Positions 26,734-35,514 are shown, counted from the stretch's first letter. The stretch: DNA of 64,000 nucleotides from Bacteroidota bacterium (GCA_022572355.1 JACZWC010000001.1:62001-126000); one strand, 5' to 3'. Numbers and translations: made by a program. The notes: generated by a model from the sequence alone, not told the origin.

Positions 26734-26825
26734 TGCTGTAGGGGTAGAATTACCTTCGGTGATCCTGAATGAGTCACATCAATTCACGGGCATGTGTTTG
26801 CTGTAGGGGTAGGGTTCGAACCTAC
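26734..26825 (-). repeat. Direct repeat with tRNA T-arm-like 3' half
   Basis: The 14-mer TGCTGTAGGGGTAG occurs at 26734-26747 and 26799-26812. In the second copy the minus strand continues as a perfect T-arm, GTAGG-TTCGAAC-CCTAC at 26825-26809, followed by an acceptor-like CCCTACA. No matching 5' acceptor or anticodon arm was found, so this is not an intact tRNA. Confidence 0.5.
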
Positions 26826-27062
26826 AAGGAGGCCTTAGCCACAGAACAAAGTAAATAAGTGGTCAATCCAATATTCTGCGTTTATCGGCTTTTTCTCCAC
26901 CCCCGAGACAGGGGGGCATGTTTGCCAGTTCCATTTTATAATGAAACAATTTCATCACCCCACAGTGTGTGTAAAATGATTGTCTGTAAAAGAACGAACC
27001 GTTTGTGGATGCAAATGTAATAAAAACATGTATAAGTTATTAAAAATGTATAAAAATTATGA

Positions 27063-27113
27063 TATATTTGTGAAATATGTAATTAAATGCAATATAGTTG
27101 TGAAATCCGTAAT
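27063..27113 (+). promoter_or_regulatory. Direct repeats and -7 box upstream of the Lrp/AsnC gene
   Basis: TATATTTGTGAAATATGTAAT (27063-27083) and TATAGTTGTGAAATCCGTAAT (27093-27113) match at 18 of 21 positions with a 30-base period. The first copy contains TATATTTG, an exact -7 consensus. The pair ends 14 bases before the ATG and could be an autoregulatory operator. Confidence 0.5.
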
Positions 27114-27127
27114 ATAAGTCTATAAAT

Positions 27128-27595
27128 ATGAGCACTAATTTAGAAATCGATAAAATTGACCGTGATATCATCTCCATTCTTATGGATGATGCGAAAACCC
27201 CTTATTCAGAAATCGCCAAGAGAATTGTTGTTTCGGGAGGAACGGTTCACGTGAGAATGAAAAAACTGGAGCACATGGGCATCATACTGGGCTCCACCCT
27301 CGTAGTTAATGCAGCAAAACTGGGCTACGATCTCACAGCCTACCTGGGCGTTTTTTTAAATAAGGGCGGAATCTATAACAGGGTCATAGGGGAGTTAGAG
27401 AAGATTCCTCAAGTAGTGGAGGCACATTACACAACTGGTGTGTACAGCATTTTCCTGAAATTAATTTGTCGGAACACCAAAGATTTGAGGGATGTATTGA
27501 ACGATAAGATCCAGGCTATCGACGGTATTCAACGAACGGAAACTATATTATCCTTGGAAGAAAGTATTAAAAGGCCGGTACAGTTTGAAGTGTGA
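27128..27595 (+). CDS. Lrp/AsnC family transcriptional regulator
   Basis: 155 residues, the family's usual size. The N-terminal winged helix-turn-helix (residues 7-60: IDRDIISILMDDAKTPYSEIAKR then a GTVHVRMKKLE recognition helix) is followed by the RAM/ligand-binding domain (about 70-150). Members form octamers and sense amino acids. The effector is not predictable. Direct repeats upstream suggest autoregulation. The next gene starts 18 bases downstream and may be cotranscribed. Confidence 0.93.
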   Translation: MSTNLEIDKIDRDIISILMDDAKTPYSEIAKRIVVSGGTVHVRMKKLEHMGIILGSTLVVNAAKLGYDLTAYLGVFLNKGGIYNRVIGELEKIPQVVEAHYTTGVYSIFLKLICRNTKDLRDVLNDKIQAIDGIQRTETILSLEESIKRPVQFEV

Positions 27596-27613
27596 AGGAA
27601 TAACAGCGTAATT

Positions 27614-28333
27614 ATGGCATTCAATAGATACATTCTTGTCCTCTTGGTTTTTGGTTCTCTTTCTTCTTGCGGGTATTACGGAAAAGTGAGCTTTCAAGGT
27701 CACGTGTACGAGTTAGATCAGGGTGACACCGCTTACCTCGAGTCGGTCAATGTGACGCTGTATATCACGGAAAAGCGCAGTGTACAATATGATAATATCT
27801 TTGGTACACACACAGATAGTGTTGGCTATTTCGAATTCATCCTCAAACCTGTTCCCTTTCCCGCAGTCTATCAATTGACGTTCGGGAAACAGGGCTATGT
27901 TTCACAAAGTCATCAAGTTCAATTTGATTTCACTGAAGATTTCACACACAATCAGGAATTGCGTAAACGTACTGATCAGGATGAGATTTCCGTATTTGAA
28001 CGGTATAAAAAGATTGTGGAAGATGAGAGCCGTTACTTTTTGATCTCACTTATTGTTATACTCGGATTGGTTGTTGTATTTGCGTTTTTCAGTCCTTTCA
28101 AGTTTATCGCGAATATATATTGGGGAATATTGAATTTTTTCAGAAAGCTCTTTCAGAAACCCTTTAAGGAGTTATCCCACGCAAAACAAGTTGAAATATT
28201 GAGCAATGCCTGGTGCGAAAATTGTGGCAAGTGCAATATGAAAAAACCCGTCCAAAAAGAAATCAACGGAATTCCCTATGTCTTAGGCAGTTGTAATACA
28301 TGCGGGGCAGAAATAGAAATCAGATTGAAATAA
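27614..28333 (+). CDS. Lipoprotein with regulatory beta domain, TM helix and C-terminal zinc ribbon
   Basis: 239 residues. The N-terminus carries a lipobox (LSSC, Cys near residue 20). Residues 30-120 form a carboxypeptidase-regulatory-like beta domain. A transmembrane helix lies at about residues 140-160 (YFLISLIVILGLVVVFAFF), followed by an amphipathic stretch and a C-terminal zinc ribbon with CENCGKC and, after about 20 residues, CNTCGAE. Lipoprotein attachment at the N-terminus and a zinc ribbon that would be on the other side of the membrane give an unusual topology. No function known. Confidence 0.8.
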   Translation: MAFNRYILVLLVFGSLSSCGYYGKVSFQGHVYELDQGDTAYLESVNVTLYITEKRSVQYDNIFGTHTDSVGYFEFILKPVPFPAVYQLTFGKQGYVSQSHQVQFDFTEDFTHNQELRKRTDQDEISVFERYKKIVEDESRYFLISLIVILGLVVVFAFFSPFKFIANIYWGILNFFRKLFQKPFKELSHAKQVEILSNAWCENCGKCNMKKPVQKEINGIPYVLGSCNTCGAEIEIRLK

Positions 28334-28334
28334 G

Positions 28335-29159
28335 TTACTCTGCTAGCGTTTTTTTCAACCAGTTCTGAAATATTTCATAATCGATAAGATCGTTGTGGCC
28401 TCCGTCTGGCACAGCTGTAAGCTCAATGTTCTCTGAAAGTGCGGCCAATCGCTCACTGGATTGAAAGGGGATAATATTGTCTATAACACCGTGAACCAGA
28501 TAAACGGGGCAACTCGCCTGTAACAAATATGTGTTGGTCTCCAATTTGTACTTTACCAGCGCAGCCAATATGGTCGAATAGTGCTTTTTTACTAAATCGT
28601 TGAAATTGAAGTAGGGAGATTCGAGGAGTAGTTTTTTGGGAGAATTGTCTGCTGCCAGCTTAGCCGCAATGGCAGTACCAATAGATCTACCATAGAGTAT
28701 GGTCTCTTCTTCTTTATATGTTTTAAGCATTTCATGGTAAATAAAAGAAGCATCTTCATGCAGTTGCTTTTCGCTGCTGATAGTTCCGCCACTCTTTCCA
28801 TATCCTCTGTAATCGAAGATTAGAATATCATAGCCGAGCTGTGTAAATGGATCCTGCACGTATCCCCAGGAGCTTAAACTTCCTGCATTGCCATGAAAAT
28901 ATATGATCAATCCCTTCTTTTCGGCGGATTTAAACAATAAACCATTTAAGGAAACTCCTTCTTCAACTGGGAAATTAATTTCTTCAAATTCCCAACCCTG
29001 TTCAAATTGGAACTGATGATTGGCCGATAATTTATCCGGGAAAAAAATGAGTTTTTCCTGAATGCTGTATAACAATCCTGCAATGAGGAGAAGTACCAGC
29101 GCAATGATCGTTATGGGCCACATGATATACGTTTTCAATTTCTTTGGCGTAATATTCAA
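28335..29159 (-). CDS. Membrane-anchored alpha/beta hydrolase (ABHD17-like)
   Basis: 274 residues. One transmembrane helix (about residues 12-32) anchors the enzyme. The fold is complete: oxyanion HGNAGS at 89-94, DYRGYGKSGG at 116-125, nucleophile Ser159 in LYGRSIGTAIAA, Asp in VHGVIDNIIPF and His in GGHNDL. It hydrolyses ester or thioester bonds; the substrate is not known. Bacteroidota genomes have several such proteins. It converges on the zinc-ribbon gene with a 1-base gap. Confidence 0.88.
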   Translation of the reverse strand: MNITPKKLKTYIMWPITIIALVLLLIAGLLYSIQEKLIFFPDKLSANHQFQFEQGWEFEEINFPVEEGVSLNGLLFKSAEKKGLIIYFHGNAGSLSSWGYVQDPFTQLGYDILIFDYRGYGKSGGTISSEKQLHEDASFIYHEMLKTYKEEETILYGRSIGTAIAAKLAADNSPKKLLLESPYFNFNDLVKKHYSTILAALVKYKLETNTYLLQASCPVYLVHGVIDNIIPFQSSERLAALSENIELTAVPDGGHNDLIDYEIFQNWLKKTLAE

Positions 29160-29250
29160 ATTTTTCTAAAACTTTTAGTTTACAATGTAAAAAATTCTAT
29201 TTTTATCCCCCCACAATTTGTTGTAATTATTAGAGAAAAGAATCGACTAC

Positions 29251-30348
29251 GTGCAAATATTCAAGAGTTTAATTTTACTAATATTCGTTTTCATTTGCCA
29301 ATCTTCCATGGCACAGGATGGAGGATTAACCCCGGAAGAGCAGCATTTTAAAGACTCTATTGAAGCCCTGAATCTCGATTTTGAGACCTTAAGTAGAGCA
29401 AAAGAAGCTTATAATGAAGGAATAGCCTTTTTTGGAGAAGAAAAGTACATGGAGGCAATAGCTAGCTTCGATAAATCGGTTGAGCTGTCTCCCAGGTTTC
29501 TAAATGCCTTTTACAACCGGGGTATGGCCAATCTACAGTTGAAGAAATACGAAGCAGCCATAAAAGACTTCACCACTGTGGTTGATTCCAACGACACGAA
29601 GGCAACGGCCTATTTAAAGCGGGGTGAGGCTTACACCGCTTTGAGAAAATTAGATGAGGCGGTAGCAGATTATAAGAAGGTAATCAAATTGCAACCAAAG
29701 AATGAAAATGCCATGTATGGCTTGGGGGATGTGCTCTTTATGAAAGAGGACTACCAGGGCGCCATAGATCAATTTACATTAGCAACCGCAATTGACGGGC
29801 AATTTGCTTATGCCTACAACGACAGAGGCTCTGCTTACCGAAGGCTTGAACGTTACACAGATGCGATCATAGATTATCAGAAGGCTGCGTCTATCAGCCC
29901 CAAACTTGCATTTATTTACAACAACCTGGGAAGTACGAAGAAGAGAACGGGTGATCTCGTTGGCGCCATGGCCGCTTATAACAAAGCAATATCGGTTGAT
30001 GGAGACTTTTACATGGCATACAACAATAGGGGAGGCATCTATCTGGCACAGAAGAAATATGAAGATGCTCTGGCTGATTTTAATGCTGCGATTAAACTAA
30101 GTGCGTCCTATGCGCCGGCATTTAACAATAAAGGTGTTGTACTGCATAGGCAAGAGAAATACAAAGAGGCTATTGCAGAATTTGACAAAGCCATCAAGAT
30201 AAATTCTAAATACGGTGGTGCCTATGTGAATCGCGGAATCACCAAGGAGATGATTCGGGATGTTGATGGTGGATGTGCTGATTGGAAGAAGGCCGAAGAG
30301 CTGGGTGAAAAACTCGGAAAGAAATTTTACATCAATAATTGCGATTGA
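29251..30348 (+). CDS. Secreted TPR-repeat protein
   Basis: 365 residues from a GTG; no in-frame ATG gives a signal peptide. The signal peptide ends in SMAQ. From about residue 45 to the end are eight to nine tetratricopeptide repeats of 34 residues, with the repeated pattern A-N-xG-x4-x-xY-x-A-I-x-D-F-x-A-I. TPR arrays bind other proteins. It lies just upstream of a PorE-like OmpA protein, with 4 bases between the stop and next start codon, so they are likely one operon and may act together in the envelope. Confidence 0.9.
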   Translation: MQIFKSLILLIFVFICQSSMAQDGGLTPEEQHFKDSIEALNLDFETLSRAKEAYNEGIAFFGEEKYMEAIASFDKSVELSPRFLNAFYNRGMANLQLKKYEAAIKDFTTVVDSNDTKATAYLKRGEAYTALRKLDEAVADYKKVIKLQPKNENAMYGLGDVLFMKEDYQGAIDQFTLATAIDGQFAYAYNDRGSAYRRLERYTDAIIDYQKAASISPKLAFIYNNLGSTKKRTGDLVGAMAAYNKAISVDGDFYMAYNNRGGIYLAQKKYEDALADFNAAIKLSASYAPAFNNKGVVLHRQEKYKEAIAEFDKAIKINSKYGGAYVNRGITKEMIRDVDGGCADWKKAEELGEKLGKKFYINNCD

Positions 30349-30352
30349 CGGA

Positions 30353-32440
30353 ATGAAGAGCTGTCAGATCATATTGACCTTCCTATTTTTCAGCGTGTCT
30401 CTGGCTGCTCAGAACGTCGAATGGAAAGCTGCCAATTTCAAGGATAAAAAGGATGAGTTCAAAGCGGCCATGATAAAGATGGAAGCCGCGGACCTTATAC
30501 GCGATAAGGCAAACGAGGATGTGGTGATGCTGAGAGATCCAAAAAAACAGTATAAGCAGGCATTGGTGGCCTATTTAGAGTTGCAGAAACTCAATCCGAA
30601 TAGTGCGGTGCTAAACATGAAGATTGGGAACTGCTATCTCAATACAAATGAAAAATACAAAGCTGAAGAGTTTATTGAAAAGGCGTCAAAACTGAACGCT
30701 GAGGTTAGTCCGATGCTCTATTTTTACCTGGCGCAGGTGAATCAACTCAACTACGAGTGGGCGGCTGCAATAAAGAGCTACACCAAGTTTGAGGAAAGTA
30801 TCAAAAGCAAATTGGCCGAGCACTACAAAAAAATAACTGGTAAGTACAAAAAGGAGTGCAAGTCGGGTAAAAAACTACACGGCGAACCCGTTAAAGCCTG
30901 GATTGACAATGTAAAAGCCCTCAATTCACCCCAAGACGATTACAGCCCTTGCTTATCTGCCGACGGCCAGCTCTTGATGTTCACCTCAATAAGGGATAAC
31001 GGCCATCCAAAAAACGAATTGGGAGAGTTTGACAGTGATATTTACAGAAGTACCAAGGTAAAGAGGAAGTGGTCACAAGCTAAGAATGTAGGAATTCCGC
31101 TGAGCACACCAAATGATGAAACAGCATCTTCCCTGGCATATGATGGCCAGCGCTTGCTCATGTTTAAAGAAGAGAACGGAAACATGGATATCTATGAGAG
31201 TACATTGGATGGAATACTTTGGAGTGAGCCTATTCGAAAACTATCCAAGGTCCCAAACACAGAACACAATGAGACATTTGCCACCTACGAGCCACAGGAC
31301 ATCAAAGTGTATTATATATATGATGGTATGAAAAGGGGAGATAAGGAGATTTTCATCACAGGTTTGATGGTGTATACCGTTGCAGATTACAACAAGTGGG
31401 GAAAGGGGCAGAGCCTGGGACAACCCGTTACCACAAGATACAACGAAGGATCAGTTTACGTTCACCCAGATGGAAGGACCATGTATTTTAGCTCTCAAGG
31501 CCACAATTCAATGGGAGGCTACGATATATTTTACTCCAGGAAGAATGATTTGGAACAGTGGACGAAGCCTGTGAATCTGGGTTATCCAATCAACACACCT
31601 TACGACGATTTATTCTACGCGGCAACTGCCAATGGAAAGTACGCCTATATAGCTTCCAACAGAATTGGTGGTGAAGGTGGGCTGGATATTTACAAGGTTA
31701 CATACTGGGGATCACCCAAGCAGATGATGGTTGGAAGTGAGGATTTCCTATTGGCCAGTGTGGCGGAACCTATACTTGATGTTCATATTGAAGAATCTGT
31801 TGAGGTTGATAAGATGAGCTTGACTGTTTTTAAAGGAAAAATAATTGACGCGATTTCCAGAGAACCTCTCAAAGCGAATTTGGAAATAGTTGATAACAAG
31901 ACGGCTAAACAGTTTTCAAAGATGAACTCAAACTCTGCAACGGGCAAATTTTTAATGTCCCTGCCTTCGGGTAAGAACTACGGTATTGCTGTGAGCAAGG
32001 AGGGTTATTTGTTTCATTCTGAGAACTTCGACATTCCTGCTAAAAGCGATTATAACCTGGTTGAAAAGACAATTGAATTAAAGAATATCGCTATCGGTAG
32101 CAAGATAGCTTTGAGGAATGTGTTTTTTGACGTGGGTAAATCGAATATGAACCCCCTTTCTAATCCTGAACTTGCTAGACTTGTGAACCTATTGAACGAC
32201 GTCCCGAGATTAAAAATCGAACTTTCAGGGCATACAGACAACACGGGTTCTGAAGAGCTGAACCTCAAATTGTCAGGCGCCAGGGCACAAGTTGTGGTGG
32301 ATCATTTAATTAGGGAAGGTATTGGCAAGGACAGGCTGGTGGCCAAAGGCTATGGATCTTCTAAGCCAGTTGATACCAATAATACCAAGGACGGACGCCA
32401 GAATAACCGCAGGACAGAGTTTGAGATAATAGCTAATTAG
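30353..32440 (+). CDS. PorE-like OmpA-family protein: TPR, PD40 beta-propeller, regulatory domain, OmpA
   Basis: 695 residues from the ATG at 30353. Signal peptide ending in LAAQ. Residues about 50-160 are helical TPR-like, 210-430 show PD40 propeller repeats (DDYSPCLSADGQLLMFTS, DETASSLAYDGQRLL, GSVYVHPDGRTMYFSS), 490-580 a carboxypeptidase-regulatory-type beta domain, and 580-695 an OmpA peptidoglycan-binding domain (FFDVGKSNMNP, LSGHTDNTGS, LSGARAQVV, YGSSKPV). This order is that of PorE, a T9SS protein that anchors the machinery to peptidoglycan. It lacks a visible lipobox, so it may be a paralogue rather than PorE itself. It overlaps the convergent plsC-like gene by 8 bases. Confidence 0.85.
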   Translation: MKSCQIILTFLFFSVSLAAQNVEWKAANFKDKKDEFKAAMIKMEAADLIRDKANEDVVMLRDPKKQYKQALVAYLELQKLNPNSAVLNMKIGNCYLNTNEKYKAEEFIEKASKLNAEVSPMLYFYLAQVNQLNYEWAAAIKSYTKFEESIKSKLAEHYKKITGKYKKECKSGKKLHGEPVKAWIDNVKALNSPQDDYSPCLSADGQLLMFTSIRDNGHPKNELGEFDSDIYRSTKVKRKWSQAKNVGIPLSTPNDETASSLAYDGQRLLMFKEENGNMDIYESTLDGILWSEPIRKLSKVPNTEHNETFATYEPQDIKVYYIYDGMKRGDKEIFITGLMVYTVADYNKWGKGQSLGQPVTTRYNEGSVYVHPDGRTMYFSSQGHNSMGGYDIFYSRKNDLEQWTKPVNLGYPINTPYDDLFYAATANGKYAYIASNRIGGEGGLDIYKVTYWGSPKQMMVGSEDFLLASVAEPILDVHIEESVEVDKMSLTVFKGKIIDAISREPLKANLEIVDNKTAKQFSKMNSNSATGKFLMSLPSGKNYGIAVSKEGYLFHSENFDIPAKSDYNLVEKTIELKNIAIGSKIALRNVFFDVGKSNMNPLSNPELARLVNLLNDVPRLKIELSGHTDNTGSEELNLKLSGARAQVVVDHLIREGIGKDRLVAKGYGSSKPVDTNNTKDGRQNNRRTEFEIIAN

Positions 32441-33800
32441 GTATTTTTATTGATTCCAGGTATTCATCTTTCGCTTTCTCCAATTCCTCAATAATTTCCT
32501 CCCGTTGCAGGATAAGCCTTGAAATCAAACCTGTCTTCCTGTAGAACAGCGAGATAAACCTCCATTTTTCCCTGTCTCTGATTAAGCGCCTCCAATAGTA
32601 GATGGAGAACATTCCGGTAATTGGAAGTAGAATGCCGTAAATGATTCCTGAAATGATCGGATCATATCCCAAGTCAACGTAATTGATTACTGCCCAAATC
32701 TGAAGAGAGTAGAACAGGGAGAAGGTGATTATTCCGGTACTCATGGCTATAGCACCATAAAAATGGGGTAGTGCCATCCTGGCGAAAAACTCTGGTATTT
32801 TAAACGGCAGATAATTGTTGATCACTCCAAAAAGGAAAAAGGGAAGTCCCAATATGAACTTGAAGACCACGGCAATCGCATCCGTAATGATAGACTGATT
32901 TTTGGACCCCTGTTTTAGAACATGATCCTGTAGGTGTAAGCGTTCAAGGTTATTCATGTAGTCTTCAATTTTCTCTCGTACGAGTTCCACACGAATTGGA
33001 TCTCTCTCATTGATCCTGTGTATGGCATCTATAATGTCTTTGGTAACCTGAAAATCGCGGTCTTGCTCGCCTTTCTTAATTCCTACCTCTTCTTTCAGAT
33101 CTTGTTTATAGATAATCTCAATACTGGCGACCATACTGTCCAGGTCTTCATTTTCAATGGCTATGATGTGCTCTTCCAATCGGGCTCTGATCTCTTCAGT
33201 TAATGATTCAACGGCGGCGCGCTCATCATTTCGATATTCCTCCAAATATTCTGACACCTCAATCGGCTTGGAAAAATTGATGAAGACCTCACTTTGAAAA
33301 CGGTGGGGGTTGGAGTAGTTGATGCCAACTGGGATTATTTTTACATCGAGGTTGTAGTTATTATCGGCTTCCGCACCTAACGCTATTCTGGCAGCACCGG
33401 TTTTTAACTTTCTAAGCTTACGCTCCGTAATACTTATGCCTTCTGGAAAGATGATGATACTGCCATTCTCTCTTAGCAGGTTGAACGCTTTTTGGAACAC
33501 CTCCTTATTCTTGTGCATCTGCTTCGGACTCTCATGGGGGCGAAAAATGGGAATCATATTTAGCCTTCCGAATATCCACCGAGCAATGGGGTTTTTGAAA
33601 GAACCACCCTTGGCGAGAAAGTGCAGATGTGGTTTTATCAAAGAGGCCACGATTAGGGGGTCCATAAAAGCGCTTGGATGATTGGGCACAATGATCAGGG
33701 GCTTGTCCTTCGGTAATAGCTCTACATTTCGAACATGGATGTTCTTAAAGTAAACCTTGAGGGCAGTTCCAATAATATATTTTAACAGGGTATAGAGCAA
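32433..33800 (-). CDS. Lysophospholipid acyltransferase (PlsC family) with C-terminal membrane extension
   Basis: 455 residues from a TTG at 33800, supported by similarity to a fossil copy that starts in the same way. The acyltransferase motif NHPSAFMD (His41, Asp47) and the FPEGIS motif near residue 118 show the PlsC fold, which acylates lysophosphatidate or related lysolipids. The C-terminal 170 residues add several hydrophobic helices not present in minimal PlsC proteins (about 310-430), ending in a charged tail. The stop overlaps the PorE-like gene by 8 bases. The gene to its 5' side is a modular paralogue; it may be cotranscribed with it. Confidence 0.9.
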   Translation of the reverse strand: MLYTLLKYIIGTALKVYFKNIHVRNVELLPKDKPLIIVPNHPSAFMDPLIVASLIKPHLHFLAKGGSFKNPIARWIFGRLNMIPIFRPHESPKQMHKNKEVFQKAFNLLRENGSIIIFPEGISITERKLRKLKTGAARIALGAEADNNYNLDVKIIPVGINYSNPHRFQSEVFINFSKPIEVSEYLEEYRNDERAAVESLTEEIRARLEEHIIAIENEDLDSMVASIEIIYKQDLKEEVGIKKGEQDRDFQVTKDIIDAIHRINERDPIRVELVREKIEDYMNNLERLHLQDHVLKQGSKNQSIITDAIAVVFKFILGLPFFLFGVINNYLPFKIPEFFARMALPHFYGAIAMSTGIITFSLFYSLQIWAVINYVDLGYDPIISGIIYGILLPITGMFSIYYWRRLIRDREKWRFISLFYRKTGLISRLILQREEIIEELEKAKDEYLESIKIPN

Positions 33801-33811
33801 GTTCTATAAGT

Positions 33812-35359
33812 TTAGAAGTTATACCTTAACCCAACACTATTAAAACCCACCTGCAAATCAATTTTAGATTCCTTGGGTTTCCTTGTTAGATAGTGTCCTG
33901 CCATCGCTCCAATAGGAGGTAGTGACATCGCCACAATAGCTGCTGCGACACTTGCGCCTGCGAAGGACCCGATCTCACCCAGGTTATTTATTATCACCGC
34001 AGTGCCTAAAGCACCCACTGTTGCCCCCAAAAAGGTAGCGGCTAGATTGGATTTGGTGTACTTTGAGCGTGATCCAACGAGGGCTACCGCAGCTGCAGCG
34101 CCGATAATGGACCCGGTATAAAAAGCGGCATAATTGGTGGAATTGATCTCATAATCTCTTTTGTAAGCAAGTACTGTGATCACGCCTACGCCGCCTAAAA
34201 ATATGCAACCGCCATAGCCTACAAAAAATTGACTTAAAACCATCCCTGATCTAACACGAGTAGTTTCGACGTTATTCGCCGTGTGTGCAGCGGATATGCC
34301 CAAAGAAATATGGCTTTTACTAACTAAGGATAATTGGGCTTTAGGATATTCACCGATGCCCAGTCTCTCGTACCGGTCAACATTGCTCAACGAAATTACA
34401 TCGTATTCATCTGGTCCTGCCTTATATACAACAAAGTAGATTTTCCCGTTCTTTACTTCCTTTATTTTGCACGAGAATGAATCTCCCGATTTTACGTAAA
34501 TCATATCATCGTTCTCCTGGCCAAGCGGCCGATTGTTGAAGTATTTGGCCACACTAGTTCTCAGAATATTTCTTCGGGTGTCAGGCCCATTACGCCTAAT
34601 ATGATAATAAATCTGGTCCATCGCTATTCTCTCTATTATACAAATTATGGCTAGTCCATGAACTGTAATGATCAAGTCGTGATTTCCATTTTCGTCTTCG
34701 TAAAACGTGTGCATTTTTTCGTCTGTTTCTAATTCGACAGAACTGCCTGATAATGGCTCATCCTGAACATAACTTGCAATTTTTTCCTCCTTCTCAGGCT
34801 CAGCGGTTATGCTATCAGCTTCTTCCAAACTTGATGCTTCCCCTTCAGTTGCTTTAGAGGCCTTAGCAAGCCCTATTTCCTTTTGCTGCTCACTTACCAT
34901 TTCGTAATAGTTATCGGAGAACGCATCGAATACCATTGAATCATCAATGTGCATATAGCTTTTTACTTCAGAACGGGGAATGAACCCAAGCCTATCATTT
35001 CCTTCGCGCTGTGTGTAATACAAATCTCCAAGATTAATCTTATAGATTTGACATTTGATTGTATCGTGGTAGGTAATTATCAGGTCATAAGGTTTAATAA
35101 CCAGTTGATTGGAATCATTGAATGAAATTATTTCATCGTTGGTCTTGATGATCTTAATATCATCAATGGAAATGTTCTGTAAACTTCCATTCACTTGATA
35201 TTCCAATTTGCCGTTGACGATATTCCAAAGCTTCACTTTCTTAATGAGTTTATTGTCCTTTTTAACTATCAAACAATCCTCACTTGGCAATTTTGGGTCT
35301 TGCGCTGAAGCAAACGTTCCCAACGAAGCAATACAAATGACAACGATTATTTTTTTCAA
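33812..35359 (-). CDS. Modular envelope protein A (three ~50-residue repeats plus glycine-rich tail), tandem paralogue
   Basis: 515 residues from the TTG at 35359, which gives a signal peptide aligning with that of its paralogue; an ATG at 35401 is possible but its own codons overlap a -7 box. It begins with the sequence SEDCLIVKK ... VKLWNIVNGKLEY, which is found in the paralogue as well. Three modules follow with the pattern D-hydrophobic-I-x-x-x-G-x-x-I-x-C-x-I, YY-hydrophobic and P-R-S-x-V. The C-terminal 150 residues are alternating glycine- and alanine-rich hydrophobic segments (about four) ending in a strand with final Phe. No domain in my knowledge fits. It is about 40 per cent identical by eye to the gene at 36233. 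Confidence 0.8.
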   Translation of the reverse strand: MKKIIVVICIASLGTFASAQDPKLPSEDCLIVKKDNKLIKKVKLWNIVNGKLEYQVNGSLQNISIDDIKIIKTNDEIISFNDSNQLVIKPYDLIITYHDTIKCQIYKINLGDLYYTQREGNDRLGFIPRSEVKSYMHIDDSMVFDAFSDNYYEMVSEQQKEIGLAKASKATEGEASSLEEADSITAEPEKEEKIASYVQDEPLSGSSVELETDEKMHTFYEDENGNHDLIITVHGLAIICIIERIAMDQIYYHIRRNGPDTRRNILRTSVAKYFNNRPLGQENDDMIYVKSGDSFSCKIKEVKNGKIYFVVYKAGPDEYDVISLSNVDRYERLGIGEYPKAQLSLVSKSHISLGISAAHTANNVETTRVRSGMVLSQFFVGYGGCIFLGGVGVITVLAYKRDYEINSTNYAAFYTGSIIGAAAAVALVGSRSKYTKSNLAATFLGATVGALGTAVIINNLGEIGSFAGASVAAAIVAMSLPPIGAMAGHYLTRKPKESKIDLQVGFNSVGLRYNF

Positions 35360-35401
35360 CTTTAGGATTTTGTCAGCAAACTCTGGCGATTCTTTTGTCA
35401 T

Positions 35402-35409
35402 CAAACGTA
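35402..35409 (-). promoter_or_regulatory. Candidate -7 box (TACGTTTG) for protein A
   Basis: An exact TAnnTTTG match that lies directly before an ATG at 35401 and 43 bases before the TTG at 35359. It lies just beside the plsC fossil. If used, the transcript starts after the ATG, which supports the TTG start. Confidence 0.4.
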
Positions 35410-35423
35410 ATTATGGACTCTTT

Positions 35424-35483
35424 GTTCTTAAAGTATACACGAAGTGCCGTACCAATAATGTATTTAAGGAATGTGTATAGCAC
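35424..35483 (-). pseudogene. Fossil of the 5' end of a plsC gene
   Basis: From a GTG at 35483 the minus strand encodes 20 residues, V-L-Y-T-F-L-K-Y-I-I then G-T-A-L-R-V-Y-F-K-N, that match the first 20 residues of the intact acyltransferase starting at 33800 at 18 of 20 positions. After that the reading frame goes on without similarity and stops. The fossil lies exactly where a second plsC would lie if the block had been duplicated in tandem. Confidence 0.85.
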
Positions 35484-35514
35484 GATTGAATTTTACCTTA
35501 AAATAGTTATAAGA

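Larger units (their letters stand above)
26661..27127. other. 467-base intergenic region with repeats and tRNA-like fragment
   Basis: No gene is seen. It holds the right arm of the inverted repeat, two copies of TGCTGTAGGGGTAG 65 bases apart, a T-arm-like hairpin, a C-run/G-run hairpin near 26900-26917 and the AT-rich upstream region of the Lrp gene. Confidence 0.7.

Noticed and set aside
26809-26825. Possible complete tRNA on the minus strand
   Set aside because: Only the T-arm and an acceptor-like tail pair; no 5' acceptor, D-arm or anticodon arm could be fitted.
26900-26917. C-run/G-run hairpin considered as a terminator
   Set aside because: No T-run follows on either strand and no gene ends near it.
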